Counted from the stretch's first letter, positions 16,901 to 25,487 are shown. The stretch is 38,934 bases of DNA from Coliplasma sp045538555 (GCA_045538555.1 JAZSRP010000020.1:1-38934); one strand, 5' to 3'. Program-made: numbers and translations. Notes: generated by a model not told the origin, from the letters alone.

Positions 16901-17119
16901 GTTTGGAAGCCGCTCAAAATTGAGCACCTCGCAATACATATTGCAACTGTTGCCAAAACGATTGCAAAGTATATACTCATAATCAACTGACTGCTGTTCA
17001 GGAACTATGAGCAGTGTTTTTTTGCCTTTCTTTATACACTCCCCCATTTTTGAAAGCATATATTCGGTTTTTCCGCTACCGGAGGAGCCAAGAATCCTGT
17101 AAAGCATATTCTTTACCAT
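13901..17119 (-). CDS. addB: AddB, helicase-nuclease subunit B
   Basis: A 1072-residue AddB. The N-terminus has a P-loop GSSGSGKT (11-18) within an otherwise inactivated helicase fold, which in AddAB serves Chi recognition. The C-terminal nuclease has GSIDRVD, VTDYKT and QMLHYLFA. The cysteines of the AddB iron-sulfur cluster are present: one in KYQLCPFSY ahead of the nuclease and CKYCKLKPIC at the very end (CxxC-x5-C). Length is a little below B. subtilis AddB (about 1166). The ATG at 17119 overlaps the end of spoIIR by 7 bp; an ATG four codons later (17107) is the alternative, and neither has a strong ribosome binding site, so coupling to spoIIR translation is likely. It is 18 bp ahead of addA. 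Confidence 0.95.
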   Translation of the reverse strand: MVKNMLYRILGSSGSGKTEYMLSKMGECIKKGKKTLLIVPEQQSVDYEYILCNRFGNSCNMYCEVLNFERLPNRVARDFGGLAQKNIDKGGACALLSLVVVTVRERLSEYASVAGDPEFAKKLFALINRFKTSVYTPNKLVDLTREADISKNSKLCNKLRDIAVIYEEYQKHFDGELKDPRDGLTRLSAELKEKPFFADAHVFIDGYYTFTKQETDIIKEIIDQSANTYISFTVEDGRGLFEENKKCADRIKKMAYGSCEDILCGFSKRTEDKALLHIERNILRNNPPIFQGKPDSVKVIKTKNRFDEADAAAKEILDFVRSDPKNKFSDVAVLCRDTDKYQGILKSVFERNGISMYASSKENLLAKPLFAFICAGISVIAENFSLRSVKKYIKSGFTPLSVTESDVLLSYAESWNIRGKQWYSQEEWTMDPEGYREGPLTERGEKILSSVNRARKKLVPALSALRDTLSSKKLTVEQGIKGIYSHLVACDAEKMLLASAEEKLNRGDREGAEREIQLWNLLINIMDQLCAVCPDFSVDTKGLLALFKLTAECYSPGAIPASSDAVTFGSVALARAGNCKMTVILGAVEGEFPAAVRGNGFFNDEESLLLDGVGCDFADTDTKLMNTEHFFVYNAFSSPRERLVVIVPENEITGASLRGSVAEKALLKLFPSLLEEEISREDMLYSAGSIASFFPQIAEGEPKEKLRTVLRSAGVNFFENEPDVTITASRINTDLDSLALSPSKIEKYQLCPFSYFGTYLLHLREKKVFDWSSPDTGTFVHRILEVFLRQCLVDGKFCPPEDMQRERMVKELSSQLFLSLAPKDSLENKRFMHTYDGMLRTLLAVTKDLCNEFSKSDFLPVGFEYSIGLGSNPDMPPITYDVDGKTVILRGSIDRVDTYERDGIKYVRVTDYKTYQKTLSLDLVDNGLDTQMLHYLFAYCRHNGGTPAGALYYYVTLPFADGVPDATVEEIEASAFSKLKRTGIIIEDIDILRAMSSDLSHLPVCPTSSGVRKSQNLMSSEGFCQLNEKLDLRVTEMAKKMFCGEMDIAPNDHDGKAEPCKYCKLKPICRHK

Positions 17120-17697
17120 CCAAACAGTTCCAAAAATTTGAATCGAAAAATATATTTCCTTTTTGTAAAAACACCGCAGGAGTTTTTGTTAACTCCCGTC
17201 ATGGTCAGTTTTTCGGTGCTTGCACCGTTGCACAGCGGCGGAAACAGCACGCACCACCAGTTTTTCCCTCCCGCTTCACCCAATTCCACACGCAGGGAAT
17301 AATACTCTCCCTCGGGAAGGGTTATACCCTCATATGTGCGTGACGGATATGTTTCTCTTCCCCACCGAACGGTGGCTGTATAAGAAATCCCTTGGCTTTG
17401 CAATACACTGTTGGCAGTAGCTTGAATACTTTCCAAATTTGAAACGACTGCATCTCTTGCATCAGACGGTTCTGTGCTGTTCAAAAAATCAGATCCATAG
17501 GTACGAAGTATCTCATCTCTGACGAGCAACTTGATCTCCTGATCCTTTTGACTGTCCGATGCGGCAAGAACATGGAGCCGAACCGCCCCTTCATATATCT
17601 GCGATTCATTGCCGGGAACAAAGCAATCTACACCCAGCAAGAGCAAAAAGCAAGCGCAAAACAAACAGATGACCCGAACAAAAATTTCTTTTTTCAT
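17113..17697 (-). CDS. spoIIR: Stage II sporulation protein R
   Basis: A 194-residue secreted signalling protein. In Bacillus and Clostridium it is made in the forespore under sigma-F, exported to the intermembrane space and triggers SpoIIGA to process pro-sigma-E in the mother cell. Features: signal peptide or anchor at 5-25, the family motif RLHVLAASDSQKDQ (40-53), KLLVRDEIL, and the C-terminal hallmark GKNWWCVLFPPLC (144-156). The frame is open upstream, but ATG 17697 has AAGGAG 6 bases ahead. A sigma-F-like promoter lies at 17726-17754. An inverted repeat can pair the ribosome binding site in longer transcripts. The gene overlaps addB by 7 bp, an unusual partner for a forespore signal. 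Identification is firm. Confidence 0.95.
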   Translation of the reverse strand: MKKEIFVRVICLFCACFLLLLGVDCFVPGNESQIYEGAVRLHVLAASDSQKDQEIKLLVRDEILRTYGSDFLNSTEPSDARDAVVSNLESIQATANSVLQSQGISYTATVRWGRETYPSRTYEGITLPEGEYYSLRVELGEAGGKNWWCVLFPPLCNGASTEKLTMTGVNKNSCGVFTKRKYIFRFKFLELFGW

Positions 17698-17701
17698 AAC
17701 A

Positions 17702-17750
17702 AACTCCTTTTTGGTTTTCATGGAAATTATTACCACAAAAACAAGGAGTT
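17702..17750 (-). promoter_or_regulatory. Inverted repeat masking the spoIIR ribosome binding site
   Basis: Minus-strand AACTCCTT (17750-17743) is a perfect complement of AAGGAGTT (17709-17702), which contains the spoIIR ribosome binding site. Further U-A pairs are possible next to a bulge. The upstream arm lies above the start point predicted for the sigma-F transcript, so only read-through mRNA would form the hairpin. Confidence 0.5.
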
Positions 17751-17754
17751 ATTC
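17726..17754 (-). promoter_or_regulatory. Sigma-F-like promoter of spoIIR
   Basis: Minus-strand GAATA (17754-17750), 15 bp, GGTAATAAT (17734-17726). The -10 part fits the forespore consensus GGnrAnAHT very well and the -35 part fits GHATR. The predicted start is near 17719, about 22 bp ahead of the ATG. spoIIR is a known sigma-F target in Bacillus. Confidence 0.6.
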
Positions 17755-17762
17755 AAAACCCG

Positions 17763-18596
17763 TCAGTTCATCTGCTCAGCAAAAAATGCAGTATATCCTT
17801 TTTTTGTCAGTTGCACCGCAGCAGAGACAGCGGTTTCCTTTGAGTCAAAAACGCCAAAAGCGGACGGGCCGCTTCCGCTGACCTGAGACACAACTGCACC
17901 TGACGACAAGATATCATCCAAAAGCATCACAGTGTCGGGACACATGGCACGGCAGACTGTATCAAAATCGTTTCCAAAAAAACGGCAGGGATTGATTTCA
18001 TTTGATGCCAGCGCGGACAACAAACCTTTTGTATATCTTCCGCTGACTGTTCCCATGCTGTCAAAGGTGTCATATGCCTGCTTTGTTGAGATATTGCCAT
18101 TGCCGATGGCAATAACAAAACAAAATTTTGTTGGAAACGCGATAGGCGTCATTTTTTCGCCTCTGCCTGTACAGACAGCGCATTTTGACAAAAGGCAAAA
18201 CGGAACATCGGAGCCGAGAGATGCCGCAATCTCAAAAAGCCGTTCCTCGCTCAATGCACCAAACATGTCGTTCATTCCCCGCAAAACTGCTGCAGCATCG
18301 CTGCTTCCGCCGCCAAGTCCTGCGGCAACGGGAATGTTTTTTGTCAATTTGATGCAAACGTTTTTTGTGATACCGGTTGCGGCAATATACGCATTTGCGG
18401 CACGTACACACAGGTTGTCAATGCCCTCCAGCTCTTTTTTGGAGCACTCAAAAGAAAAAGCGTCTGATTCCAGAATTTCCACAGTATCGCAAAGCGATAC
18501 AGGAAGCATAACGCTCTCCAGCTCATGAAAACCGTCGGGTCTTTTTTCAATTATATCAAGTGTCAGGTTTATTTTTGCATACGCGTTGAGAATCAT
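17763..18596 (-). CDS. ispE: 4-diphosphocytidyl-2-C-methyl-D-erythritol kinase
   Basis: A 277-residue GHMP kinase that phosphorylates CDP-methylerythritol in the MEP isoprenoid pathway. The N-terminal AKINLTL (7-13), RPDGFHELES and the ATP-binding glycine loop PVAAGLGGGSSDAA (89-102) are intact, and the late motif SGSGPSAFGVF is near the C-terminus. Length is typical (about 285). The start overlaps the aminotransferase stop as ATGA, with AAAGG just ahead. Other MEP genes, dxr and ispG, lie upstream in the same transcription unit. spoIIR follows 65 bp downstream behind its own promoter. Confidence 0.96.
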   Translation of the reverse strand: MILNAYAKINLTLDIIEKRPDGFHELESVMLPVSLCDTVEILESDAFSFECSKKELEGIDNLCVRAANAYIAATGITKNVCIKLTKNIPVAAGLGGGSSDAAAVLRGMNDMFGALSEERLFEIAASLGSDVPFCLLSKCAVCTGRGEKMTPIAFPTKFCFVIAIGNGNISTKQAYDTFDSMGTVSGRYTKGLLSALASNEINPCRFFGNDFDTVCRAMCPDTVMLLDDILSSGAVVSQVSGSGPSAFGVFDSKETAVSAAVQLTKKGYTAFFAEQMN

Positions 18597-19762
18597 AGAC
18601 CTTTTATAAACTCCTCAATACGGCTGACCGCTTTGCGGATATGAGATTGAGAATATGCATATGAAAGCCGTGCAAATCCCTCGCCGCTATCTCCAAAGGC
18701 ACTGCCGGGAACAATGGCGCAGTGCTTTTCTTCCAGCAATCTCTGACAAAATTCGTCACCGGAAAGACCAAACTTGCGTATATCCGCAAAAACGTAAAAC
18801 GCTCCGTCGGGCATAAACGTATCAATGCCGATACGGTTGAGCTCGCTTACGATCAAACGCCTGCGGCATTCGTATTCTTTTTTCATATATTCGATGTCAT
18901 CATCACCGTTTTTGAGTGCTTCAACAGCCGCATACTGACTGGTGGTGGGTGCACACATGATCCCAAATTGATGGACTTTTGCCATCTGTTTTGTTATGTA
19001 CTCGGGCGCGAGAGTGTATCCCAGACGCCAGCCCGTCATTGCATATGCTTTTGAAAATCCGTTTACAACCACAGTTCTTTCACGCATGCCCTCTATGGAT
19101 GCAATAGACACGTGGCGGTTTTCGTATGTAAGCTCTGCGTAAATTTCGTCCGAAAGCACACATACGTTTGTCTCGCGCAGTACTGCTGCGATCTCCTCCA
19201 GATCCTCCGCCCTCAAACATGCACCTGTGGGGTTGTTGGGGAACGGAAGAACCAGAAGCTTTGTTTTTTCGGTTATGGCATCACGTAGCTCGTCTGCAGT
19301 AAGCCGAAAACCATTCTCGTGCTTCAAAGGTATCTTTACGGGAACCGCATCCGCAAGACGAGCCAACGGATCATAGCACACAAAGCAGGGCTCCGGTATG
19401 ATCACCTCATCACCGGGGTTGATGAGCGCTCGCATGGCAAGATCAATTGCCTCGCTTCCGCCAACCGTGACGATAATCTCTGTTTTTGGATCATATTCAA
19501 GACCAAATCTTCGCTTTTGATACGCTGAGATCTCCTGCCTAAACTCAAGCAATCCGTTGTTTGACGTATAGTAGGTTCTGCCCTCCTCAAGAGATCTGAT
19601 TCCGGCATCCCTTATGTGCCAAGGGGTGACAAAATCAGGCTGCCCCACCGTAAGCGAAACCACGTCTTTCATCTCGTCCAGTATATCAAAAAATTTTCGG
19701 ATTCCCGAGGGTTTGATCTCGGTTATTTTTTCCGAAAGCACTTTATTGCCGTCAAATTTCAC
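18593..19762 (-). CDS. PLP-dependent aminotransferase, class I/II
   Basis: A 389-residue fold-type I aminotransferase. Signature residues: NNPTG (176-180), DEIY (205-208), the PLP Schiff-base Lys238 in NGFSKAYAMTGWRLGY, and an Arg in the C-terminal ARLSYAYS that holds the substrate carboxylate. It resembles the aspartate/aromatic aminotransferase group often annotated as PatA or AspC-like in clostridia; the substrate cannot be read out. The start is GTG 19762, overlapping the stop of the Lrp-type regulator by 4 bp with GAGGGA about 8 bases ahead. This tight pairing suggests the regulator senses an amino acid linked to the reaction. ispE follows with an ATGA overlap. Confidence 0.9.
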   Translation of the reverse strand: MKFDGNKVLSEKITEIKPSGIRKFFDILDEMKDVVSLTVGQPDFVTPWHIRDAGIRSLEEGRTYYTSNNGLLEFRQEISAYQKRRFGLEYDPKTEIIVTVGGSEAIDLAMRALINPGDEVIIPEPCFVCYDPLARLADAVPVKIPLKHENGFRLTADELRDAITEKTKLLVLPFPNNPTGACLRAEDLEEIAAVLRETNVCVLSDEIYAELTYENRHVSIASIEGMRERTVVVNGFSKAYAMTGWRLGYTLAPEYITKQMAKVHQFGIMCAPTTSQYAAVEALKNGDDDIEYMKKEYECRRRLIVSELNRIGIDTFMPDGAFYVFADIRKFGLSGDEFCQRLLEEKHCAIVPGSAFGDSGEGFARLSYAYSQSHIRKAVSRIEEFIKGL

Positions 19763-20238
19763 CAGCTGTTCCCTCTTTTGTCAATAATCTCGGTACCGTA
19801 TATAATGCCGTTGTCCTTGTATTTCTGAAGGAAGAAATGGGTTGCCGTGGCTGTAACTCCTTCAATCGTTGCCAGTTTTTCCGCAACAAAAAACGCAACG
19901 TCACGCATATTGCGGCATTCTACTGTGATGGCAAGATCAAATCCGCCGGACATCAGCGAAACAGAGGTGACCTCAGGAAAATTGCAGATGCGCTCTGCAA
20001 CCGTGTCAAATCCCTTGTCACGCTGGGGTATGGTCTTGAGCTCAATGAGGGCGCTGACGCTGTTTTTTCCTGCTTTTTCCCAGTCAACCATGGTGCGGTA
20101 CGAAAGTATGGTCTTGTCCGCCTCGCACTCAGAAATTATTTTTTCGACTTCCTCAACGGTACACCCCAGCATCGTGGCAAGCGTATCGTGGGGAATACGT
20201 GCGTCTTTTTCAAGTATCTCAAGAAGTTTTTCTTTCAT
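19759..20238 (-). CDS. Lrp/AsnC-family transcriptional regulator
   Basis: A 159-residue regulator with an N-terminal winged helix-turn-helix (about 5-60; core DTLATMLGCTVEEVEKII) and a C-terminal RAM ligand-binding domain (about 68-150) with FPEVTSVSLMSGGFDLAITVE, typical of amino-acid-sensing Lrp/AsnC proteins that form octamers. The usual Lrp family length is 150-165. It starts behind GGAGG, 13 bp after the PHP phosphatase gene ends, and shares 4 bp with the aminotransferase. No separate promoter was seen, so it is likely expressed with the long operon. Ligand and targets are unknown. Confidence 0.9.
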   Translation of the reverse strand: MKEKLLEILEKDARIPHDTLATMLGCTVEEVEKIISECEADKTILSYRTMVDWEKAGKNSVSALIELKTIPQRDKGFDTVAERICNFPEVTSVSLMSGGFDLAITVECRNMRDVAFFVAEKLATIEGVTATATHFFLQKYKDNGIIYGTEIIDKRGNSW

Positions 20239-20251
20239 TTTTATTCCTCCG

Positions 20252-21076
20252 TCAGATAAGTTCCATATATTTTTTTCGGTTTTTAATTCTTGTTAAGTGA
20301 GTGAATCCAAGTTCTTTGAGCATGGCTGAAGTGTTTTTTATGTCTGCCCCCAGATCACGTGCATGATGGGCGTCACTGCCTATTGTTATGAGATCACCAC
20401 CCATGGAGCGATACAACCGAAACACCTCAGTCCCGGGCAGCGTCTCGCCCAAGCCCTGTCTCAGTCCTGATGTATTGCATTCCAGGCAAATGCCTTTTTG
20501 AATCACCAGTTTGAGTATTTCTTCATAGATCTCTCTTTCTCTTCCGTGGACCACGGGAAAATCCGTTATACCCGAAAAACGGTAATATCTCACCGGATAA
20601 GTAATATGGGCAAGGATATCAAAATCTCCCCACAAAACAGTATCGTAAAGCTCGGTGAGATAACGTTCCCACAGATCCTCACGTTCTTTTTGGGAAAGCG
20701 ATACAATATCCGTCTCCGAAAAATCGATGATCCCCCTCACAGCGTGTACCGAGCCGATAACAACGTCATAATCATAGTCTCTGATACATTGCTTTGACTC
20801 AACGGGCATGTGCGTTGCCTGACCCAGCTCAATACCGTGGAGCAAAGAGATGCGATCCCCAAACTCCTGCCTTGCAGAAGCAATATCACGGTTTATACCC
20901 TCCCTGTCAAGAGGCGGAAAATATCCGTCATAAATACCGTCAATATCAAAATGGTCGGTTACGGCAATTTCCTTTATCCCTTTTTCAATAGCAGCTTGGC
21001 AAAGGTCACGGATGCTGCTTCCCTTTCCTTTGGGGATATCTCCGGAATATTCCGAATGACAATGATAATCGTACAT
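20252..21076 (-). CDS. PHP-domain phosphatase, histidinol-phosphatase-like
   Basis: A 274-residue stand-alone PHP protein of the HisK/HisJ histidinol-phosphatase family, which hydrolyses a phosphate ester using a trinuclear metal centre. Metal ligands seen: HCH (5-7), AVTDHFD (about 36-42), a Glu in LLHGIELG, IGSVH, ILAHITYP and GSDAHHARDLG near the C-terminus. The frame is open 16 codons further up, inside polC, but ATG 21076 has AGGAG 4 bases ahead and starts only 7 bp after polC. No other histidine-biosynthesis gene is near, so the substrate may be something else. Family certain, exact substrate not. Confidence 0.85.
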   Translation of the reverse strand: MYDYHCHSEYSGDIPKGKGSSIRDLCQAAIEKGIKEIAVTDHFDIDGIYDGYFPPLDREGINRDIASARQEFGDRISLLHGIELGQATHMPVESKQCIRDYDYDVVIGSVHAVRGIIDFSETDIVSLSQKEREDLWERYLTELYDTVLWGDFDILAHITYPVRYYRFSGITDFPVVHGREREIYEEILKLVIQKGICLECNTSGLRQGLGETLPGTEVFRLYRSMGGDLITIGSDAHHARDLGADIKNTSAMLKELGFTHLTRIKNRKKYMELI

Positions 21077-21083
21077 AGTTCTC

Positions 21084-24000
21084 CTAAAACATGGTGATCT
21101 GATCAGATTTTGGCAGATCGCCAAAGCAGTTGTTTTTTTCCAAAAGATCCATGATGGTCTTGTTTACGGATGCTTTTACCCTGATCTCCTCAACAGTTGT
21201 GGCCTCACCGGATCGGACTGCCTCAACGATCTTTTCCGCCACTGAGTTTCCAAGTCCGTTGAGTGAACAGAGCGGCAGACGAATCCTGCCGTTTTCCGGA
21301 ACAAATCTGACAGAGTCGGATTTTCCCACAGACACCGGCAAAAATCCGTATCCGCGTGCTTGCATCTCAATGACCATCTTGAGGAATACGATAGAATCCT
21401 CTTCCTTTGCGGTACGGTTGGGCATATTGTTGAGAAAATCAAGACGTTCCTTGATCTTTGCTTTTCCGCTCATGACCAGTTCTCCGTCAAAATTGTCTGC
21501 CTTGACCGTAAAATAAGTGGCATAAAACTCAACGGGCCTGTACACCTTGAACCAACCGAGACGCAGTGAAGCAATGGTATATGCCGCAGCATGGGCTTTT
21601 GGGAACATATATTTGATCTTGTTGCAGGATGCGATATACCACTCGGGGACGTTGTGCTTGCGCATCTCCTCCTCTTGCTCGGGGAGCAGACCTCTGCCCT
21701 TTCTCGTTCTTTCCATGGAATCAAAAGCAACTGCGCTGTCCAATCCCATTTTGATGAGATAAAGCATGATGCTGTCACGGGTACCGATGATCTGATCAAT
21801 GGTACAGATTCCCTGCTCGATCAGTTCCTTTCCGTTTCCAAGCCAGATTCCGGTCCCGTGTGAAAGTCCGGATATCTGCAGCAGGTCAGAAAATGTTTTT
21901 GGCTTGGCATCCTTTATCATCTGTATTGCGTACTCCGTACCAAACTCCGGCAATCCGTATGTACCGATGGTACAGCCAATCGCCTCGGGAGTAACGCCGA
22001 TGGCTGACGTATTTTCAAACAGGGACAAAACCCTCTTGTCGTTCATTTTTACAGTGCGGACATCTATCCCCGTATACTCCTCAAGCACTTTGTAAAAGGT
22101 GGGTACATCGTGTCCAAGTATATCGAGCTTTAACAACGTATCGTGGAGATACTCAAATGCAAAGTGGGTTGTGATGACGCCGCTTGATGCTTTGTTGGCA
22201 GGATATTGTACGGGAGTAAAATCATATATCTCGTTTTCTTTTGGGATAACGACGATTCCGCCGGGATGCTGTCCCGTTGTTCTGCGCACACCTACAAATC
22301 CTTCCGCAAGACGTGCCTGCTCTGCACGAGTCAGGTTTTTTCCAACGTCCTCAAGATATTTTTTTACAAAACCAAAGCAGTTTTTATCCTGAAGCGTGCC
22401 AACAGTCCCTGCACGGAAAATGTTTTCTTTTCCAAACAGCACTTCAGTATATTTGTGTGCCTCAGACTGGACCGCACCCGAAAAGTTGAGGTCAATATCC
22501 GGTGCTTTTTCTCCATGAAAGCCAAGAAACGTCTCAAACGGAATATCGTGTCCATCGCATTTCATCAGCGTTCCGCACTTATCGCAGTTGCGGTCATCCA
22601 GGTCAAATCCGCTTCCCACGCTGCCGTCGGTAATAAAAATGCTGTGCTTACAATTTGGACAAACATAATGAGGCGGCAGTGGGTTTACCTCAGAGATCCT
22701 AGCCAGCGTTGCAACAAAGGATGAGCCAACAGAACCTCTTGAGCCCACCAAGTATCCATGCTCCTCGCTGTTGAGAACAAGACGCTTTGCAATTACGTAC
22801 AAAACCGCATAACCGTTTTTTATAATTGATGTCAGCTCCCTGTCCATACGATTCTTTACGATATCGGGCAGAGGATCGCCATACATCATATGTGCGGTTT
22901 CAAGGCAGATAGACTCCAGTTCCTCCTCTGCGCCCTCAATCTTGGGAGTAAAGGTTCCGGGGGGTATTGGAGAAATATCCTCAAAATCAGAGATGATTTT
23001 TTTGGGGTTTTTGATAACAATCTCTCTTGCTTTTTCCTCACCAAGGTATGCAAACTCATCCAGCATCTCCTCGGTAGTGCGGAAATAAAGCTTTGTCTCC
23101 CTTGCGGCGTCGTTGAATTTCATACCAAACATCATGATCTGTCGGTATATCTCATCCTCGGGATCCATAAAATGAACGTCTCCCGTTGCCACGACGGGTT
23201 TTCCCAATGCATCTGCAACAGAGATGATTTTTTTTACGTTCTCATCCAACTGACGCATCGCAAGCTCGCGGTTGTCACCAAGACGTCCCTCCTCAACCAA
23301 AAAACCGTTGTTTGAGTGGGGCTGTACCTCAAGATAATCATAAAACTTGGCAATACGTTTCAGTTCCGCAAAGCTTTTTCCCTCAAGAACCGCATTATAA
23401 AGCTCACCTGCAGCACATGCTGAGCCGATCACAAGGCCCTCACGGTATTCCTCAAGAAGCGTTTTTGGAATCCGTGGTTGCTTGTAAAAGTAATCTATAT
23501 ATGATTTTGAAACCAGTTTGTAAAGGTTTTTGAGTCCTTTTTTGGTTTTTACAAGAATGACCGCATGATAATACTTGAGTTTTTTGGGATCGGCGTTTTC
23601 TGCCATTGCGGTATTCATTTCAACAATGTTGAAAATGCCGTTTGCCGCAAGTTTTTTTGCCATGCATTCAAATATTCTTGCCAGCATTACCGTATCGTCA
23701 AACGCTCGGTGGTGGTCAAACTCTCCAAGCTTGTAATATTTTGCAAGTACGTCAAGCTTGTGCTTGGAAATATCACTGTTTATATACCTGGAAAGAGCAA
23801 CTGTGTCAAGATATGGGTTTTCAAAGGGAATATCAAAATCAGCTGCCACTCTTGAGATAAAAGATATGTCAAACGGTGCGTTGTGAGCAATGAGCATCCT
23901 GTCTCCCGCAAACTCAAGAAACTTTCTCACCGCTTCTTCCTCTGACGGTGCGCCCGCAACCATCTCGTCGGTAATGCCTGTAAGTCTGGTTATCTCCTCC

Positions 24001-25487
24001 GGGATGGGCATTTGTGGATTGACATATGTCTCAAATGTATCAACAGTCTCTCCGTTTTTATATTTCAATGCACCGATCTGGGTTATACCGCAGTTTTTTG
24101 CGGACAGACCCGTTGTTTCGATATCAAAAATGATAAACTCATCCTCGGAAAAACTGATCTTTTTGTTATCATCATACCTAAAAACCGCCCGTGCCGTATC
24201 GTCAACAAGATATCCCTCGATGCCGTATATGGGCTTTACGGGAGATTTTTTTGCGGCTTTCATCACCATGGGATAGGACTGAAGTGTACCATGGTCGGTA
24301 AAAGCAACCGCTTCCATCCCCCACAGTGCCGCACGCGCCATCACGTCTGCAGGATCACTGAGGGCGTCAAGTGCGGACATATTGGTATGAAGGTGAAGCT
24401 CAACACGCTTTTCATCTTCCTTGTCCATACGAGGAACACAGCCGCACTTGCTGATGGCGTTTGCGTTGATAATGAGCTCATCATCCTCATATGTGGTTTT
24501 TGTCTCGCGGTCAAAGACCTTTTTGTGCTCTACGTGGCCTGCCACCAAAACGTACGCAGGCGGTTTTGGAAGATCGGGTGTCTCATCCTTTTTGCAGGAG
24601 AATTTTGCAGAAACCGAGGCATTATTGTCAGTAATATAAATTACATACGATATTCTGTCCCCGTCATAATTCTCTTTTGATTCAACAGAAAACAGCTTTC
24701 CGCCTACACAGACACGAGTATCATTTTTTAGCTGTGAAATTGGTGTCAGTCCCCAGCTTTTGCGTTTTCCCATTATGGGCTTTGGTTCGGAAATATCAAG
24801 AGTTATCCCGCCGACACGAACAAATCTTTTTTCGTTTTCCTCAAAATACTCAGAGCGGTCACTGCTGTTTGTCTCAAACAGAGAGGAGGAGACATTTGCG
24901 CCCGATGCGGGGGCAACGGTTTTTTTCTTCTCTTCTTTTGCCACCTGTTCCAAAACCTTTTCACGCAGGTCATCTATTCCTGCGGGAACGTATCCCGGAA
25001 CGTCTATATCTCCGCTGTGAAGCTTGACATATATGGTCGTACCAAACTGTGCTTTTACGCACTGCTCAATAAACGTCTCCGCACCATTGGCGCCGGGGAG
25101 CATACTGTCCACCCTGTCCCGAAGGGTTATGTCAAAATATCCGTTATTCTTATCATAAGAGTAACTGCAGTCATCAAAAAAACCGTAATCAAGGTCGGAC
25201 ACGTGTTTGAGTGTGTCAATAACACCGTCCATATGGGACATACCAAACTCCACACCGGAAAAATGCGGAAATATCCTGACTCCGTTGAGCTGATATGCGC
25301 TTTTTATGACAGACTCAGTCTCAAAAAGGACTTCAGGCGCAACATAGCAATCAAAAGACATTCTCACAGCAATCCTTTGGTTTTGCTTGTCCACCTTGAG
25401 ACCAAAATCAGACAATGCAGAAAGCTCCGCAACAAGAGTTGAGGAAAAATCCGCTTTGTTGAATTTTTTCAAAAATTCATTGATCAT
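21084..25487 (-). CDS. polC: DNA polymerase III alpha subunit, PolC type
   Basis: The 1467-residue replicative polymerase of low-GC Gram-positives. In order: N-terminal domain (1-220), OB fold (about 245-350), PHP domain starting at ELHLHTNMSAL (about 365), an inserted 3'-5' exonuclease with DIETTG, HNAPFD and HRAFDD, then the rest of PHP, palm with PDIDLNFSG, a four-Cys zinc module (CPNC ... CDKC), fingers with TTGQHPGGIVVIP, and the C-terminal helix-hairpin-helix and tail. The proofreading residues look complete. Length matches B. subtilis PolC (1437). The ATG lies within the last codons of ispG (11-bp overlap) behind AAGGA. It is followed at 7 bp by the PHP phosphatase. Confidence 0.97.
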   Translation of the reverse strand: MINEFLKKFNKADFSSTLVAELSALSDFGLKVDKQNQRIAVRMSFDCYVAPEVLFETESVIKSAYQLNGVRIFPHFSGVEFGMSHMDGVIDTLKHVSDLDYGFFDDCSYSYDKNNGYFDITLRDRVDSMLPGANGAETFIEQCVKAQFGTTIYVKLHSGDIDVPGYVPAGIDDLREKVLEQVAKEEKKKTVAPASGANVSSSLFETNSSDRSEYFEENEKRFVRVGGITLDISEPKPIMGKRKSWGLTPISQLKNDTRVCVGGKLFSVESKENYDGDRISYVIYITDNNASVSAKFSCKKDETPDLPKPPAYVLVAGHVEHKKVFDRETKTTYEDDELIINANAISKCGCVPRMDKEDEKRVELHLHTNMSALDALSDPADVMARAALWGMEAVAFTDHGTLQSYPMVMKAAKKSPVKPIYGIEGYLVDDTARAVFRYDDNKKISFSEDEFIIFDIETTGLSAKNCGITQIGALKYKNGETVDTFETYVNPQMPIPEEITRLTGITDEMVAGAPSEEEAVRKFLEFAGDRMLIAHNAPFDISFISRVAADFDIPFENPYLDTVALSRYINSDISKHKLDVLAKYYKLGEFDHHRAFDDTVMLARIFECMAKKLAANGIFNIVEMNTAMAENADPKKLKYYHAVILVKTKKGLKNLYKLVSKSYIDYFYKQPRIPKTLLEEYREGLVIGSACAAGELYNAVLEGKSFAELKRIAKFYDYLEVQPHSNNGFLVEEGRLGDNRELAMRQLDENVKKIISVADALGKPVVATGDVHFMDPEDEIYRQIMMFGMKFNDAARETKLYFRTTEEMLDEFAYLGEEKAREIVIKNPKKIISDFEDISPIPPGTFTPKIEGAEEELESICLETAHMMYGDPLPDIVKNRMDRELTSIIKNGYAVLYVIAKRLVLNSEEHGYLVGSRGSVGSSFVATLARISEVNPLPPHYVCPNCKHSIFITDGSVGSGFDLDDRNCDKCGTLMKCDGHDIPFETFLGFHGEKAPDIDLNFSGAVQSEAHKYTEVLFGKENIFRAGTVGTLQDKNCFGFVKKYLEDVGKNLTRAEQARLAEGFVGVRRTTGQHPGGIVVIPKENEIYDFTPVQYPANKASSGVITTHFAFEYLHDTLLKLDILGHDVPTFYKVLEEYTGIDVRTVKMNDKRVLSLFENTSAIGVTPEAIGCTIGTYGLPEFGTEYAIQMIKDAKPKTFSDLLQISGLSHGTGIWLGNGKELIEQGICTIDQIIGTRDSIMLYLIKMGLDSAVAFDSMERTRKGRGLLPEQEEEMRKHNVPEWYIASCNKIKYMFPKAHAAAYTIASLRLGWFKVYRPVEFYATYFTVKADNFDGELVMSGKAKIKERLDFLNNMPNRTAKEEDSIVFLKMVIEMQARGYGFLPVSVGKSDSVRFVPENGRIRLPLCSLNGLGNSVAEKIVEAVRSGEATTVEEIRVKASVNKTIMDLLEKNNCFGDLPKSDQITMF

